Assembly (NCBI GenBank): GCA_958295665.1
Contig: OY282558.1
Location: 114,318,838 to 114,382,837, forward strand
Direction: 5' to 3'
Source: Tipula vernalis
Taxonomy: Eukaryota > Arthropoda > Insecta > Diptera > Tipulidae
Length of the DNA stretch: 64,000 nucleotides
In this document: positions 37,576 through 47,888 of the stretch, one piece after another
Layout of the letters: every line of letters begins with the position of its first letter
Position numbering within the stretch: position 1 is the stretch's first letter
The notes under the pieces: generated by a model
Databases searched by the model: none
What the model was told of the DNA's origin: nothing
Seen by the model: the letters and a program-made list of their open reading frames with translations, nothing else
Translations under genes and position numbers: made by a program

Positions 37576-37656
37576 AATAAGCCGCGGCTTCCTTGACTAA
37601 AAATTATTTTAAAACTTTTTGGGAACCTATAACTAGCCGCACTCTGATATAAGCCT
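37576..37656 (+). repeat. Pogo subterminal direct repeat, left copy
   Basis: It starts AATAAGCCGCGGCTTCCTTG, contains GGAACCTATAACTAGCCGCA and ends TAAGCCT. It aligns over its full length, same orientation, with 39378-39458. It contains several copies of the AAGCCGC core, which could be transposase binding sites. Confidence 0.85.
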
Positions 37657-37933
37657 AAAAAATAGTAAACAAGGAAATAAAAAAATAAAAATGGGTAAAT
37701 GAAAATTTTACGCTCTTGCCATTTTTCTCTTGCAGTTTCCGTTTTTTTTTTTGATTTTTTAACAGTTTTGTTCATTGTTTGTATATTATTGGAATACCGT
37801 AGGTAAATTGTGTGTCAGAGCAGATTTTTATACATAATAATTTAAATTAGATAAGTTTTGATAGTTAATTGTGATTACCTACATAGGTATGTTATAATTA
37901 TGCAAAAAATTATTAAGTGTAAAACTATATTTA

Positions 37934-39256
37934 ATGAATATTAATAAATTAAAATTACCTACAGTTTGTAACCTCAAAACGGAGCAAGTGAAAACACGGA
38001 CAAGTTATACAATCCAATTTAAGCTGGATGCAATTAAATTTGCAGAATCCAGCAGCAACAGGAAATCGGCGGTGCACTTTAACGTGGACGAATCAATGGT
38101 CAGACGTTGGCGAAAAGGTCAAGCGGAACTACAAAAGATGCCGGATAAAAAGAAAAAACGAAACATCGAATACGACAAGCAAAATGGCCATCGTTGGAAA
38201 CAGATTTAAAAAAGTGGATCTTAATTCACGGGACAATGGCCATCAAATTAACGGCAGACGAATATTACAACAAGCACGGTTAAGGTCAATTGATATGGGG
38301 TTGTCTTTTCATGGTTCGGTGAAATGGGTGTACAACTTTATGAAGAGGAATAATTTGGTGCGAAGAGCGGTCACGTCGACAGGACAGCATTTGCCGGAAA
38401 ACTGGGAGGATAAAGTAGGCGAGTATAAAATATTTATACAAAAACATAAAGCAAACATTGGCCTTTGTCATATAGGGAATATGGACGAGGTTCCCGTCAG
38501 TTTTGACCTGCCGTCAAAGTTTACGGTGGCCGAACGCGGGAAGAGCGATGTAAAAATTACTACCACCGGCCACGAAAAGTGCAATTTTACAGTCGCTTTA
38601 GCAGTAACTGCTGACGGGAAGAAGTTTCCTGCGTATATAATATTTAAGCGGAAAACCATTCCTAAGGGTAAATTTCCATGCAATATGATCATATCGGCCA
38701 ACGAGAAAGGGTGGATGTCCTCCAGCGAGATGATGTTGTGGTTACAGAAAGTTTGGAGCAAACGACCACAAGCTTTGTTTGCTAAAAAATCTATGTTGAT
38801 CCTCGATGCCGCACCAGGTCACAAGACGGAGGAAATCAAAACTATGTGCAAGAAGCTTAAGACAATCCCTGCAATGATCCCAGGCGGATTAACCAGTAAG
38901 CTTCAACCTCTGGATATATCGGTGAATAAATCGTTTAAGTCCAAACTAAAGCATTTGTGGGAGGAATGGATGATAACAGGATACAAAGAATATACCAGGC
39001 TTCTAATGAAGAAATTCTCGGCTGGATAGCGACTGCGTGGGAGAATGTGACCGACACAACTATAACTAATGGATTTCGTAAAACCGGTATTGATTTTTAC
39101 GATGATGAAAATGTTGTTGCCATGTTAGATGACGATGAGTCCAACCAAGAAATAGGCACAGACATTGAAATCACCTCGGATGAAGAAGGAGGATATATTT
39201 GTGATTTATTAATAAATGGGTTCAGAGGATTTGGGAGTGACGAGGAAAATATTTAG
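37934..39256 (+). pseudogene. Pogo-type DDE transposase, two frameshifts
   Basis: Frame 37934-38209 gives an N-terminal psq/Brinker-type helix-turn-helix (YTIQFKLDAIKFAESSSNRK, then VRRWRKGQAEL). A frameshift near 38205 leads to frame 38028-39029: a CENP-B-type domain (NGHQINGRRILQQARLRSID, then WVYNFMKRNNLVRR) and the DDE core. The core shows GNMDEVPVSFDLPS (first D), a TGHEKCNFTVALAVTADGKK block, SMLILDAAPGHKT (second D) and GGLTSKLQPLDISVNKSFK (third acidic residue). A second frameshift near 38997 moves the C-terminus into 38957-39256, with ILGWIATAWENV and an acidic tail. The layout matches the POGK/Jerky-like branch of pogo transposases. Repair of two single-base shifts would be needed for one frame, so it is inactive as it stands. 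Confidence 0.9.
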
Positions 39257-39377
39257 TTATAGTTACCTACCTACTTCCTCATTTTTATTATTTATTATTT
39301 GTTATACAATTATGAAATAAAATTGTAATACATATTTATTTTTGCTTTTTAACCTTTTTTTTCAAGTGTTAACCTTT

Positions 39378-39458
39378 AATAAACCGCGGCTTCTCTTACT
39401 AATCGTTTTTTTGTAACTTTCTGCGAACCTCTAACTAGCCGCACACTTTTAATAAGCC
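39378..39458 (+). repeat. Pogo subterminal direct repeat, right copy
   Basis: This is the partner of 37576-37656, same orientation, starting AATAAACCGCGGCTTCTCTT and ending AATAAGCC. Two more GCCGC motifs follow before the right TIR. Confidence 0.85.
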
Positions 39459-39542
39459 GCATCCCTTTATTAAGCCTGTTTTTTGTAAAAAAACAACTTT
39501 TTTTGTCTAAGAAGCCGCGTCTTATAACGGAAAAAGAGGGTA

Positions 39543-41307
39543 ATCCTTAATACCAAAGCATATGTCCCATTTATTTTTGTGTGCTGACAAAATATTCTAA
39601 AATCCTTCTAATTATAAATAAAATTGACTTTATTGTCTTAAAATGACACACGTGTCAATAAAAAACACAAACTCCTTTAAATATTCCTTAGATTTGTTTC
39701 ACATCCTATATTTCTTCTTAAATCTAAATCAAATTAGTTCCAAATGAATAGCAAATGTAGAACTATGTAATATAAAGACAAAGTGAATATCCGGAAAAAA
39801 GTAGATAAATTTTCCCGTTTTGGAAAGGAAACACGACGAGACATGACATACACAAAGCACACCAAAAAGGAATAAGGAGTGTTGTAATTTCTCTTTTCCC
39901 TATTGTGATTATTATTTTTCACTTTACTTTATATTTATTCATACACACAGTCATAGACTTACATATACATATACAAAGAAGAAAATCTCTATCTATTTTT
40001 CATTTTTATTACAGTGATTTTGAATTTTTCCTTTAATATTTTCGAACATGCAATTGGAATTTTTTATCTATTTGCACTGCTCCTCCTTCTTCCTCCTGTG
40101 ATGCAGAGTACGTTTGTATTTTTATCATAGTTTACCACCTTGTCGATTTGTGATACAGTGAGCAGCAAGCGTTTTTGCTTACCAAATACAAATCATATTG
40201 CTGTGATTTGTGTGTGTGTATGTGTGTGTTCGTTGTTAGTACGGGAAGAAATGAACGATTCATTGTCTGTCATCAATCAAACAGGATATAATGAAAAATT
40301 TGTAGACGAAAATTGTAATTTCGATGATAAAAATTTGATTGTGATTTATTTATCTTTGGTGTTTTGTTTTTGGTGTTGGTGATGTTGTTGTTTATGCGTG
40401 AACCGGCAAAAAATCTCCGGAAAATAGATGAAGTGGAAATATTTGGATTTTCCACTTTTTTTTGTGCTTTTGTCCTTTTTGTTTAGATTTTTATTTGATT
40501 ATACGGTATTTTGTAAATATTCGTTTAAACTGGAAGAAGGATTATGGGATTATTTTGAAATTAGTTTAGACACGTTGAAATGAGGAAAAATAATTACAAT
40601 TTGCACCATGGGCCCTTGTGGCATTGAGTGCGGAACCTTTGTGGGTGGTTCTATTATGTTTGCACATTTTTATTGTATAACCAACCAAATTTTTCGCAAA
40701 ACAACCACCAAAACAACTTCATCTCTGTCTTCCGACTCGACATTTCATGAAAAAAATCATAAACCCACAACTTCATCAAACTCTTATAACAAAAAAAACC
40801 GAAATAATTTATATGCACGTATAAAAGCACACAAAAAAAAATTTATTTCAATTTTTTTCTGTTCTCTTGAAGAGGTGTAATAAATTATTTAAGAAATAAC
40901 TAAATAACACAAAAGAATTTAACAAAAGTAACAACACAAACATCGTACGGTACCTACCATACCAAACAAGGAAGACAAACAACATACACATACCATATGA
41001 AATCTTCATAATGTTTTCTATTTTAACTAAACCATATGGGGACTGAATTATCAAAAATATTATTAAGTGTTTTATGTGCCGGGGATGTAAATATTTGAAG
41101 ACGAATATGTACGTGAAAATATATTTTATGGAGGTGCAAAATATGTATGCGATTCTTTATAATTTATCTTATTTACTTTTCGTATTGGTATAAGTGTTGC
41201 TTGCAATATTTCCAAAATACTTCACAAAAGTAAATTTGTATAAGGAACTCACGTCAAAACAATCCAAGAAATTAAGGTAAGAAAAAACAAAATTTAAAAA
41301 AACTTAC
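39543..41307. other. Intron sequence 3' of the large sickie exon
   Basis: AT-rich with a GTGTGTGTATGTGTGTGTT microsatellite at about 40208-40228. There is no gene motif. On the minus strand it directly follows the splice donor GTAAG at 41307-41303, so this is most likely intron. Confidence 0.55.
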
Positions 41308-42837
41308 CGTTCTTCAATAGTAGTCGGCAACAGTGTTCGCCCTCGCAATATACTCAAATAATGTTTCCCCTCTCGTGAAAGTCCACCTTCAGACAAATAT
41401 CCATTATCAATATCCGAATACCGAATCGTAGTTTTGCGCAATGCATCTCCATCACTACAATAGCCCTGTCCGATATCATCATAATAATCTGCCACCATAT
41501 TATGTTGTCCCCTAAGACCCCGCGTCGGCAAAGTCACATGGCTCGTGTAGCCACGCAAAATTGGCCTCATCGGCATTATAGTCATCTGATTTTTATGATC
41601 TTCCTCATAAATCGTATTCGGTAACACTTTCGAATTACATGGTACCGTATTAAATTTATTCGCCTGATTATTCAATTGATCGTTTAGCATTTTCAAAGGA
41701 TCATTGTTACTCATTTGTTCCATAAATTTACGTTGTTGATTTGTCGCCGCCATCATTTTCATATTATTATTGTTGTTCGTTCGATTCATCCCAATTGAAC
41801 TACTATTTGTTATGTCCGATGCCCCAGATTCAGAACTCGGACGATATATAACACTTGATTCGCTCGAATTTGAATTGACACCAGTCGAATTTTGTGAATC
41901 GGTCATTGATATGTTATTGCCAGCATTCTGGATCGGGGTCACAATATTAGTTTGACGGATCTGCTCGCTCGATATGTTATTATTATTATTATTATTATTG
42001 TTACTATTATTACTCGTTGTACTGTTATGATTGTTATTATTGTTGTTTAATATTTTTTGCTCCTTGGCAAATTCCATTGAATCATCTTTTTGTATTGTAT
42101 GCCGATCATTTGGTATTTTGCTTGTGCCTTTTATCGCGGCCATTGGTTTTGGTATACCGGTCGAATTAACCGGCGTTATTTGATTCATTTTCTGTCCATT
42201 CCCCGATTTCATACTGATTGGAGTCGATGTGGCCGCGGGCATTTTCATTTTACTCTCATTTTTCGTAAGAGACTGGATCGATGATGAATTTGAAATACTT
42301 TGCGGTGAATTTGGTTTTGTATTTCGCATCGGACTTTTATCCTTGCTATTTTGTTTTTCAGTCTTATTAGTTGATGATGCGGTTATTTTACTGTTATTTT
42401 TTGTCGACGATGACAAGATTTTCGATGATACGGATGAAGATTTTGATGATGATTTTGATTCTTTATTCGCCTTATTCGATTTTGTATTTGCTGTTTGATT
42501 TGCGCTAACTATTTGATTGACATCATTATTTAAACTTAAACTAGAATCACTACGTTCGCTACGCGCCGAGGAGAAACCGCTACTCGAGCTCGTACGTTTA
42601 GAGATTTGTGAGGCAGTTGTTATGTTATTTTGTTTCGATTTTGATTCGGCGCTCGATTTATCTTTGCTCGAGTTGAACAATTTTAGTTTCTCGAGCATTG
42701 AATGTTTTGTCGTTGAATTGATTGTTGTGGTGCCAGAATTTACGCATCCGTTAGGAATCATCGTGTTATTATTGCCGTTTGTATTGCCATAGGGGCTCGA
42801 TGGCATTTTGAGGCCGGTGGGTGGTTGTCGAAGACCG
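41308..42837 (-). CDS. sick: sickie/NAV2 homologue, large internal exon
   Basis: Internal exon of 1530 bp. The acceptor TTCTATATTTCAG precedes 42837 and the donor GTAAG starts at 41307. The reading enters with one base that completes a split codon, gives GLRQPPTGLK and then MPSSPYGNTNG, and leaves after two bases of a codon. Neuron-navigator marks are MLEKLKLFNSSKDK (residues about 37-50 counted from the internal ATG at 42806), the Ser-rich TSSSSGFSSARSERSDSS, and GYCSDGDALRK with NGYLSEGGLSREGKH near the end. In between lies low-complexity Ser/Asn/Lys sequence, with poly-Asn runs encoded by AAT/AAC repeats (about 41970-42055). Known family: NAV/sickie proteins are large cytoskeleton-linked proteins; this part lies between the N-terminal CH domain and the C-terminal AAA+ domain, neither of which is in the window. 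Confidence 0.85.
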
Positions 42838-42992
42838 CTGAAATATAGAAAACGTGTTTATTTTAGATTTTGTTTTTACTAAATCAAAGACAATTTTAAG
42901 TGGAATGTAAATATCGCTTAATATGTAGATTATGTTTGTAGGATGCTGAACGATTTGTTTTATGAAAGAATGACTTAGACAATTTATAGAAA

Positions 42993-43010
42993 CTAAATCG
43001 ATAATTTAGG
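42993..43010 (+). repeat. LOA target-site duplication, left copy
   Basis: CTAAATCGATAATTTAGG. The right copy at 47871-47888 differs at one base. Together they bracket the LINE. Confidence 0.85.
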
Positions 43011-43424
43011 TGGTCAGGTGGAAGTTGCTCGGGGAATTCAAGTTGGCACTTGCGGTCAGCTCCGTAACTTGCAACTTCCACAAGTGCTCGTGTTACCTCC
43101 ACGTGGTGTCCGCTGGTAAAAAGATTGCTAATTATTTGGCTTCTAGGCTAAAACACGGCGCTAAAGGAGTCAACCTTAAACAAATCGCTGGGCTGGGTTA
43201 AGGTGTTAATCGTACCGTGCCGATAATCGATCAGACTGGGGGCCCAGCTTTAAAACTAGCTCAGTCGCTAACGGTGGATCCGGATATTTGGCGCCCTCCA
43301 GATTAAGTAGCCTTATCTGTGTACTGCGGATCTCTGCACAGATAGACACTTCTTTCTCCGCTACTCGTGGGAACAATTATGGATCTTCATAATAATAAAA
43401 AACAACAAAAAGAGTCCGAAAAAT

Positions 43425-44585
43425 GTGGACAACGAGACTCGGGTCTGTAGGCCTGAGTCTAAGTCTACAAATAAACAACGGAACATAAGCTCAAGCGAGG
43501 CTGGTCCCACCACTCGGGTCACCAAATCTGAGTATAGAAATAAAAAGCGGAACCAAAGCACGAACGAAGCTGGTTCCTCAAAACCAACCTATAATACTAG
43601 GAGGAAGGCCTGGAGGGCCCTGGATAAGATAAATAAAATCTCGCCAGAAGACAGAACGGTTAAGGACAAATCCACGCTTGCGTGGGCAAAAACAGTCACC
43701 GAGAAAAAGTCGGAAGGCCCTTCAGCTGGCTCACAGCATAAAAGAAATAGATCTCAGGAGGAAAGTCCTAAGATCGCAAAGCGAACAAAACTCCATGCTT
43801 CCGCTATGATGCCTTTTAACGAGGCCCTCAAGGATCAGCTGGTTGTGGCAGTTATTGACAAATCCCAAGAGGATGGCAGTATCATGCCCGCCAATTGGCG
43901 GAAGGTGGAAGGGGCCTTAGCCACCACCTACCTGAAAGTCCCGTTGGAAAATCCAGGACCTGCTCCGACTTGTCGGGACGCGGGCTGGCATAGGAGTCAG
44001 GTGAAACTGACTGCCTGTGCAGATCAGAGAACCCTGCTGCTTTATAAGAAAGCAGTGGGGGAACTTGGCGAGGTATGGCCCGGAGCCAGCCTTGCTGTGG
44101 TTGATAGGGAGGAGATCCCCTGCAGACCAATAGCTAGGGTGTACATCCCTTCAGAGCCTAGAGATCCGAAGTTAATACTCCAGTTGTTGCAGGTTGGCAA
44201 TCCGGAGTTGCCAATGCACAACTGGAAAGTTGCTAAGCTCGAGGAGACAAACGCTAACTATAGGTCAGCTGTTATCATCTTAAACAGGGAGTCACTGACT
44301 GCACTGGAAAAAACCAACGGTTTAATCAACTATGGTTCCAGTGCAGTCACACTCAAGGTGTACAAGAAGGACGCGGTCAAGCCGGAAGCTCCGAAGTCAT
44401 CTTCAGAAAACACTACTACAGCGGTGCTTGATAACTCATCTGCGTGCGCGGAGATAGCCAGCCAAGCGGAAACTCTCTCCACGGACACGGAGGCGTCAAC
44501 GTCCATGGAGTCTTTAAAGAGGCTCTCAGAGGACTTCTCATCAGGGGATGACTCTGATGTTACTTTGGTGGAGAAGAGGCTGTAG
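43425..44585 (+). CDS. LOA LINE ORF1, DUF4780-type protein, intact
   Basis: An uninterrupted 386-codon frame. The N-terminal 130 residues are basic and polar (RNKKRNQST, KAWRALDKINK, AKRTKLHAS). Residues about 138-300 fit the DUF4780 fold found in ORF1 of this LINE group: LKDQLVVAVIDKSQEDG, DAGWHRSQVKLTACADQRT, VWPGASLAVVDREEIP, ARVYIPSEPRDPKLILQLLQ, MHNWKVAKLEE and SAVIILNRES. The C-terminus is acidic and Ser-rich (FSSGDDSDVTLVEKRL). The likely role is RNA binding and chaperoning of the element's transcript. The stop at 44583-44585 is 2 bases before the ORF2 ATG at 44588, suggesting reinitiation or a similar coupling. It is the only long transposon ORF in the window without a break. Confidence 0.85.
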   Translation: MDNETRVCRPESKSTNKQRNISSSEAGPTTRVTKSEYRNKKRNQSTNEAGSSKPTYNTRRKAWRALDKINKISPEDRTVKDKSTLAWAKTVTEKKSEGPSAGSQHKRNRSQEESPKIAKRTKLHASAMMPFNEALKDQLVVAVIDKSQEDGSIMPANWRKVEGALATTYLKVPLENPGPAPTCRDAGWHRSQVKLTACADQRTLLLYKKAVGELGEVWPGASLAVVDREEIPCRPIARVYIPSEPRDPKLILQLLQVGNPELPMHNWKVAKLEETNANYRSAVIILNRESLTALEKTNGLINYGSSAVTLKVYKKDAVKPEAPKSSSENTTTAVLDNSSACAEIASQAETLSTDTEASTSMESLKRLSEDFSSGDDSDVTLVEKRL

Positions 44586-44587
44586 AG

Positions 44588-47500
44588 ATGACACTGACAT
44601 TTCTTCAAGTCAACCTTCACCACTCTAAGGCAGCATCAGCTGCTCTAATTTTAAAAATTGGGAAAGAAGCGACAGATGTCGTCTTGATCCAGGAACCTTG
44701 GGTCACTGAATACCGGGTACTTAGGCTCAAGACTCCCTATTATAGATTAATGCAAGCGAAAAAAGAAGGCAAGGTTCGGTCGTGTATTCTCATTAAAAAT
44801 AACATAAGTTGCTTTCTGTTATCAAATTTCAGTAACGGAGATGTAGCAGCGGTCAGCATTGAGGTCGGTAAACGAAACCTTTAGTATGGCTTACCTGGCT
44901 TATGATGAAGTGGATACTCCACCAATCATTCTAGGTGAGCTAATCTTGGAGGCTCAGAAGCGCAAGGTTGGAGTTATCCTTGGAAGTGATTCAAATGCTC
45001 ATCACACAATCTGGGGAAGTACGGACACAAATGAACGAGGTGAGTTACTCCGTGATTACATTTTAAGTACTAACCTTCATATATGTAACATAGGCAATAA
45101 GCCGACCTTTATAACTAGTAATAGACAGGAAGTATTGGATATTACTCTTCCTGTTTCCTCCTGTTTCTATAGATTGGACTTTTTGGAGAAGTCAAGTCCA
45201 TTTAAAATTGAAGATAACAATGATCAGAAAAGGAGTGGTCCTTCGACACTCTCCAGTTTAATAAACTAATCGCCAGAAAGCTTGAGACTGGACGGGTTGT
45301 CCAGCGCTTTTAATGAAGCGATACTGGGCTCTAGTCCGAGGCCTAGGGGTAAATCTTGGCCACCCTGGTGGTCCAAGGAGATTCAACAAACACGTCGAAA
45401 ATGCAAAATACTCTTCAAAACAGCACGGCAAATAAAATCTGCTGTAGACTGGGACTCCTATAAGGAAGTCCTCAAAATTTACAAACATCAATTGAGAAGT
45501 GCCAAGAACAGCTCTTGGAGACTATTCTGTGGCAAAATTCAGGAGTCTTCAGAGATGTCTAGGCTACGCAAAGTACTAGCAACTGGTCCTTTCATCCCAA
45601 GTTATCATCAACGGCCGGATGGGATAAGGACCACTAATAGTGCGGAATCGCTGGAACTTCTGATGGAGACTCATTTTCCTGGTTGTTCCCAATCTGTACC
45701 TAGCACATTACCTACTAAAGGGCAAGTACCCTCATAGGCCAAATTATTAGCAGAAAAAATATCCTGTGAGCGATAAACAGTTTTAAACCATATAAGTCGC
45801 CTGGACTCGATGGTATTATCTCTGCGGATATTCAACAAACTACGGATCTAACAATTTCCTGGCTAGAGGTAATTTTCAAAGGCAGCCTAGAACTATGTCA
45901 CATTCCTAGTAAATGGACAGAAGTGAAGGCTGTTTTCATACCTAAGGCGGGAAAACGCTCACACTGCAATCCCAAAGACCTTAGACTGATTAGCTTGTCT
46001 TCCTTCCTTTTTAAAACACTGGAAAGACAAATAGAAGCTCATATTAGAGGCATGATTGTGTCGGAAAAGCTGAGGGGGCCTTTAACAATGTGCTATAACT
46101 AGGGCTCTTTCAGATCTGGGAGTGGATGAATCACTCAAGGACTGGATAGATCAGATGCAAAGAGGCAGGATCATAAATGTCAGTTTTGGAGAATCCTCCG
46201 TCAGAAGATTTGCAAGCAGAGGTACACCGCGAGGTGGCGTACTGTCCCCCCTACTTTGGAACTTTGTCATAAATGACCTGTTGCTGAGACTGGAGGACGG
46301 TGGCTTCAAGGTGGCTGCCTATGCGGATGATGTTGCTATTGGTGTCCGTGGTAAATATCCCGGCACCCTTAGTGAGCTTATGCAGAATGCCCAGGGCACT
46401 CTTTCATTATGGGCCAATGGCTGTGGGTTGAATGTGAACCCACACAAAACCGAATTGGTTCTCTTCTCTAGGAAATATAAACTTCCTCACATCGATCCTC
46501 CCACTTTAAATGGGTTCAGCTTGACTTTTACAGTTGAAGCGAAGTTTCTGGGTCTCGTTTTGGATAGCAAATTATGTATATTGGAAAATGGAAACCCAAT
46601 ATTCTGGAAAGGGTAAAGAAATCTTCGGTAGCGCTACACTCTTGCAAAAATGCCATTGGGAAAGGATGGGGGCTGGAGCCCCGCATCGTACATTGGCTTC
46701 TCTTGTATGGGGTAATAGTCTGGTGGCCTGCCTCTGGACAAAACTGTCAACCAAAAGATGTTGTCAAAAGTTCAGAGAACAATCTCTCTGTGGATCAGTG
46801 GTGCACTGAGGAGCACGTCCACTCAGGCACTAGAGACTCTGCTATTTTTGACACCTCTATATATCTTGGGGAAACAGTTGGCAGCTTGTACTGCAATACG
46901 GCTGAAATCCATCTTAATGTGGACCTGCAACAATACAGGGCACTCATCTATTTTGTGCAACAAACAAATTCCCAAGACCACCGACTATACTGTCCCGTCA
47001 CTATCTTTTGACACAAAGTTCCGGACTAGGATCCCATCCAGGGAGGACTGGATGATGGGTGCAGTTTTGGAACCAGGAGTTATAACCTTTTTCACTGATG
47101 GTTCAAAACGGGACGGGAAAGTCGGGGCTGGAGTGTTCTGCGAGGAATTTCTGTTAAATCTCTCCTTCCGTCTCCCCGACTACCGTAGCATTTTTCAAGC
47201 TGATGCCAGCTGAGAGGGCAAATCAGTTCAATATCCACATTTTATGGGTGCCAGGATATTTCATAAGTACAGGGAACATAAACGCCGATGAACTGGCTCG
47301 ACGTGGTACAACGGACCACTTCTCAGAAAGCAGAAAGGAATATTGAAATGCCTCTTGCGGTATGCAAACTGCTGCTTCAGGAAGAAGCTAGCAAGCTGAC
47401 GAATGACAGATGGTCAAATATCACTTCTTGCGTAATAACTCGGCAGGTCTGGCCAAAGTTGGACTTTGCGAGATCCAAACAGCTGATCTCACTTCAGCAA

Positions 47501-47776
47501 AATCAGATCAGTGTGGTTGTTAGAGTGATTACGGGGCACTGTCTCATAGGGAGGCATGCGAGTAGACTTGGTGTCTTCTCACATGACTACTGTCGTAGTT
47601 GCGAGGACGAAGAGGATGAAGAGACAGTACTTCATCTTCTTTGCACCTGCCCTCGTCTGGCACGAAACAGACTAAAGTTTCTAGGAGCACCCCTCTTCAA
47701 AGACCTGACGGACCTCTGTAGGATGGACGTCAGGAGTATCCAGCGCTTTGTTAACAGCTCAAAATGGCTCCAATGA
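44588..47776 (+). pseudogene. LOA LINE ORF2 (EN-RT-RNase H), broken
   Basis: AP-endonuclease: 44588-44884 (FLQVNLHHSKAASA, LIQEPWVTEYR), then a frameshift to 44859-45269 with VILGSDSNAHHTIWGSTDTN; the final SDH block is missing. Linker: 45282-45737 (PWWSKEIQQTRRKCK). RT: 45770-46085 (KPYKSPGLDGIIS, IPKAGKRSHC, DLRLISLSSFLFKTLER), then a deletion of some 40-50 codons, then 46122-46616 with TPRGGVLSPLLWNFVIN and active-site AYADDVAIG. Thumb: 46574-46900 in two frames. RNase H: FFTDGSKRDGKVGAGVF (about 47090), a deletion, then WVPGYF and ADELARRGT (about 47250-47310). The C-terminal Cys-His tail (GHCLIGRHASRLGV, YCRSCEDEEDEET, HLLCTCPRL) is open at 47288-47776. Confidence 0.9.
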
Positions 47777-47870
47777 GTTGGAGGAAATAATAATTATTGT
47801 GGTATGGCTACGGACCATTTTTTGTGTCTATGCCTGATCCTAGTGGACCGCCACCCAAATCTAACCTATC

Positions 47871-47888
47871 CTAAATCGATAATCTAGG
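47871..47888 (+). repeat. LOA target-site duplication, right copy
   Basis: CTAAATCGATAATCTAGG matches 42993-43010 at 17 of 18 positions. Confidence 0.85.

Larger units (their letters stand above)
37544..39540 (+). mobile_element. Pogo-family DNA transposon, nearly complete
   Basis: Perfect 22-bp terminal inverted repeats CCCTCTTTTTCCGTTATAAG(AC) lie at 37544-37565 and 39519-39540, flanked by TA on both sides (37542-37543, 39541-39542), as expected for the Tc1/mariner/pogo superfamily. It encloses one plus-strand transposase with two frameshifts and carries an 81-bp subterminal direct repeat at each end. The length of 1997 bp is typical. Sequence decay is low compared with the other DNA elements here, so the insertion is probably fairly recent. 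Confidence 0.95.
43011..47870 (+). mobile_element. LOA-clade LINE inserted in sickie intron
   Basis: A 4.86-kb LINE has a leader of about 410 bp, ORF1 (43425-44585), a broken ORF2 (44588-47776) and a short tail ending CCTAACCTATCC-like. An 18-bp duplication (42993-43010, 47871-47888, one mismatch) flanks it, as expected from target-primed integration. It lies antisense to sickie within the intron 49848-42838. It is more GC-rich than its surroundings. It appears full-length at the 5' end, but ORF2 has internal deletions, so it is non-autonomous now. Confidence 0.9.

Noticed and set aside
41770..42792. Several plus-strand ORFs opposite the sickie exon
   Set aside because: They are antisense shadows of the Ser/Asn-rich coding exon.
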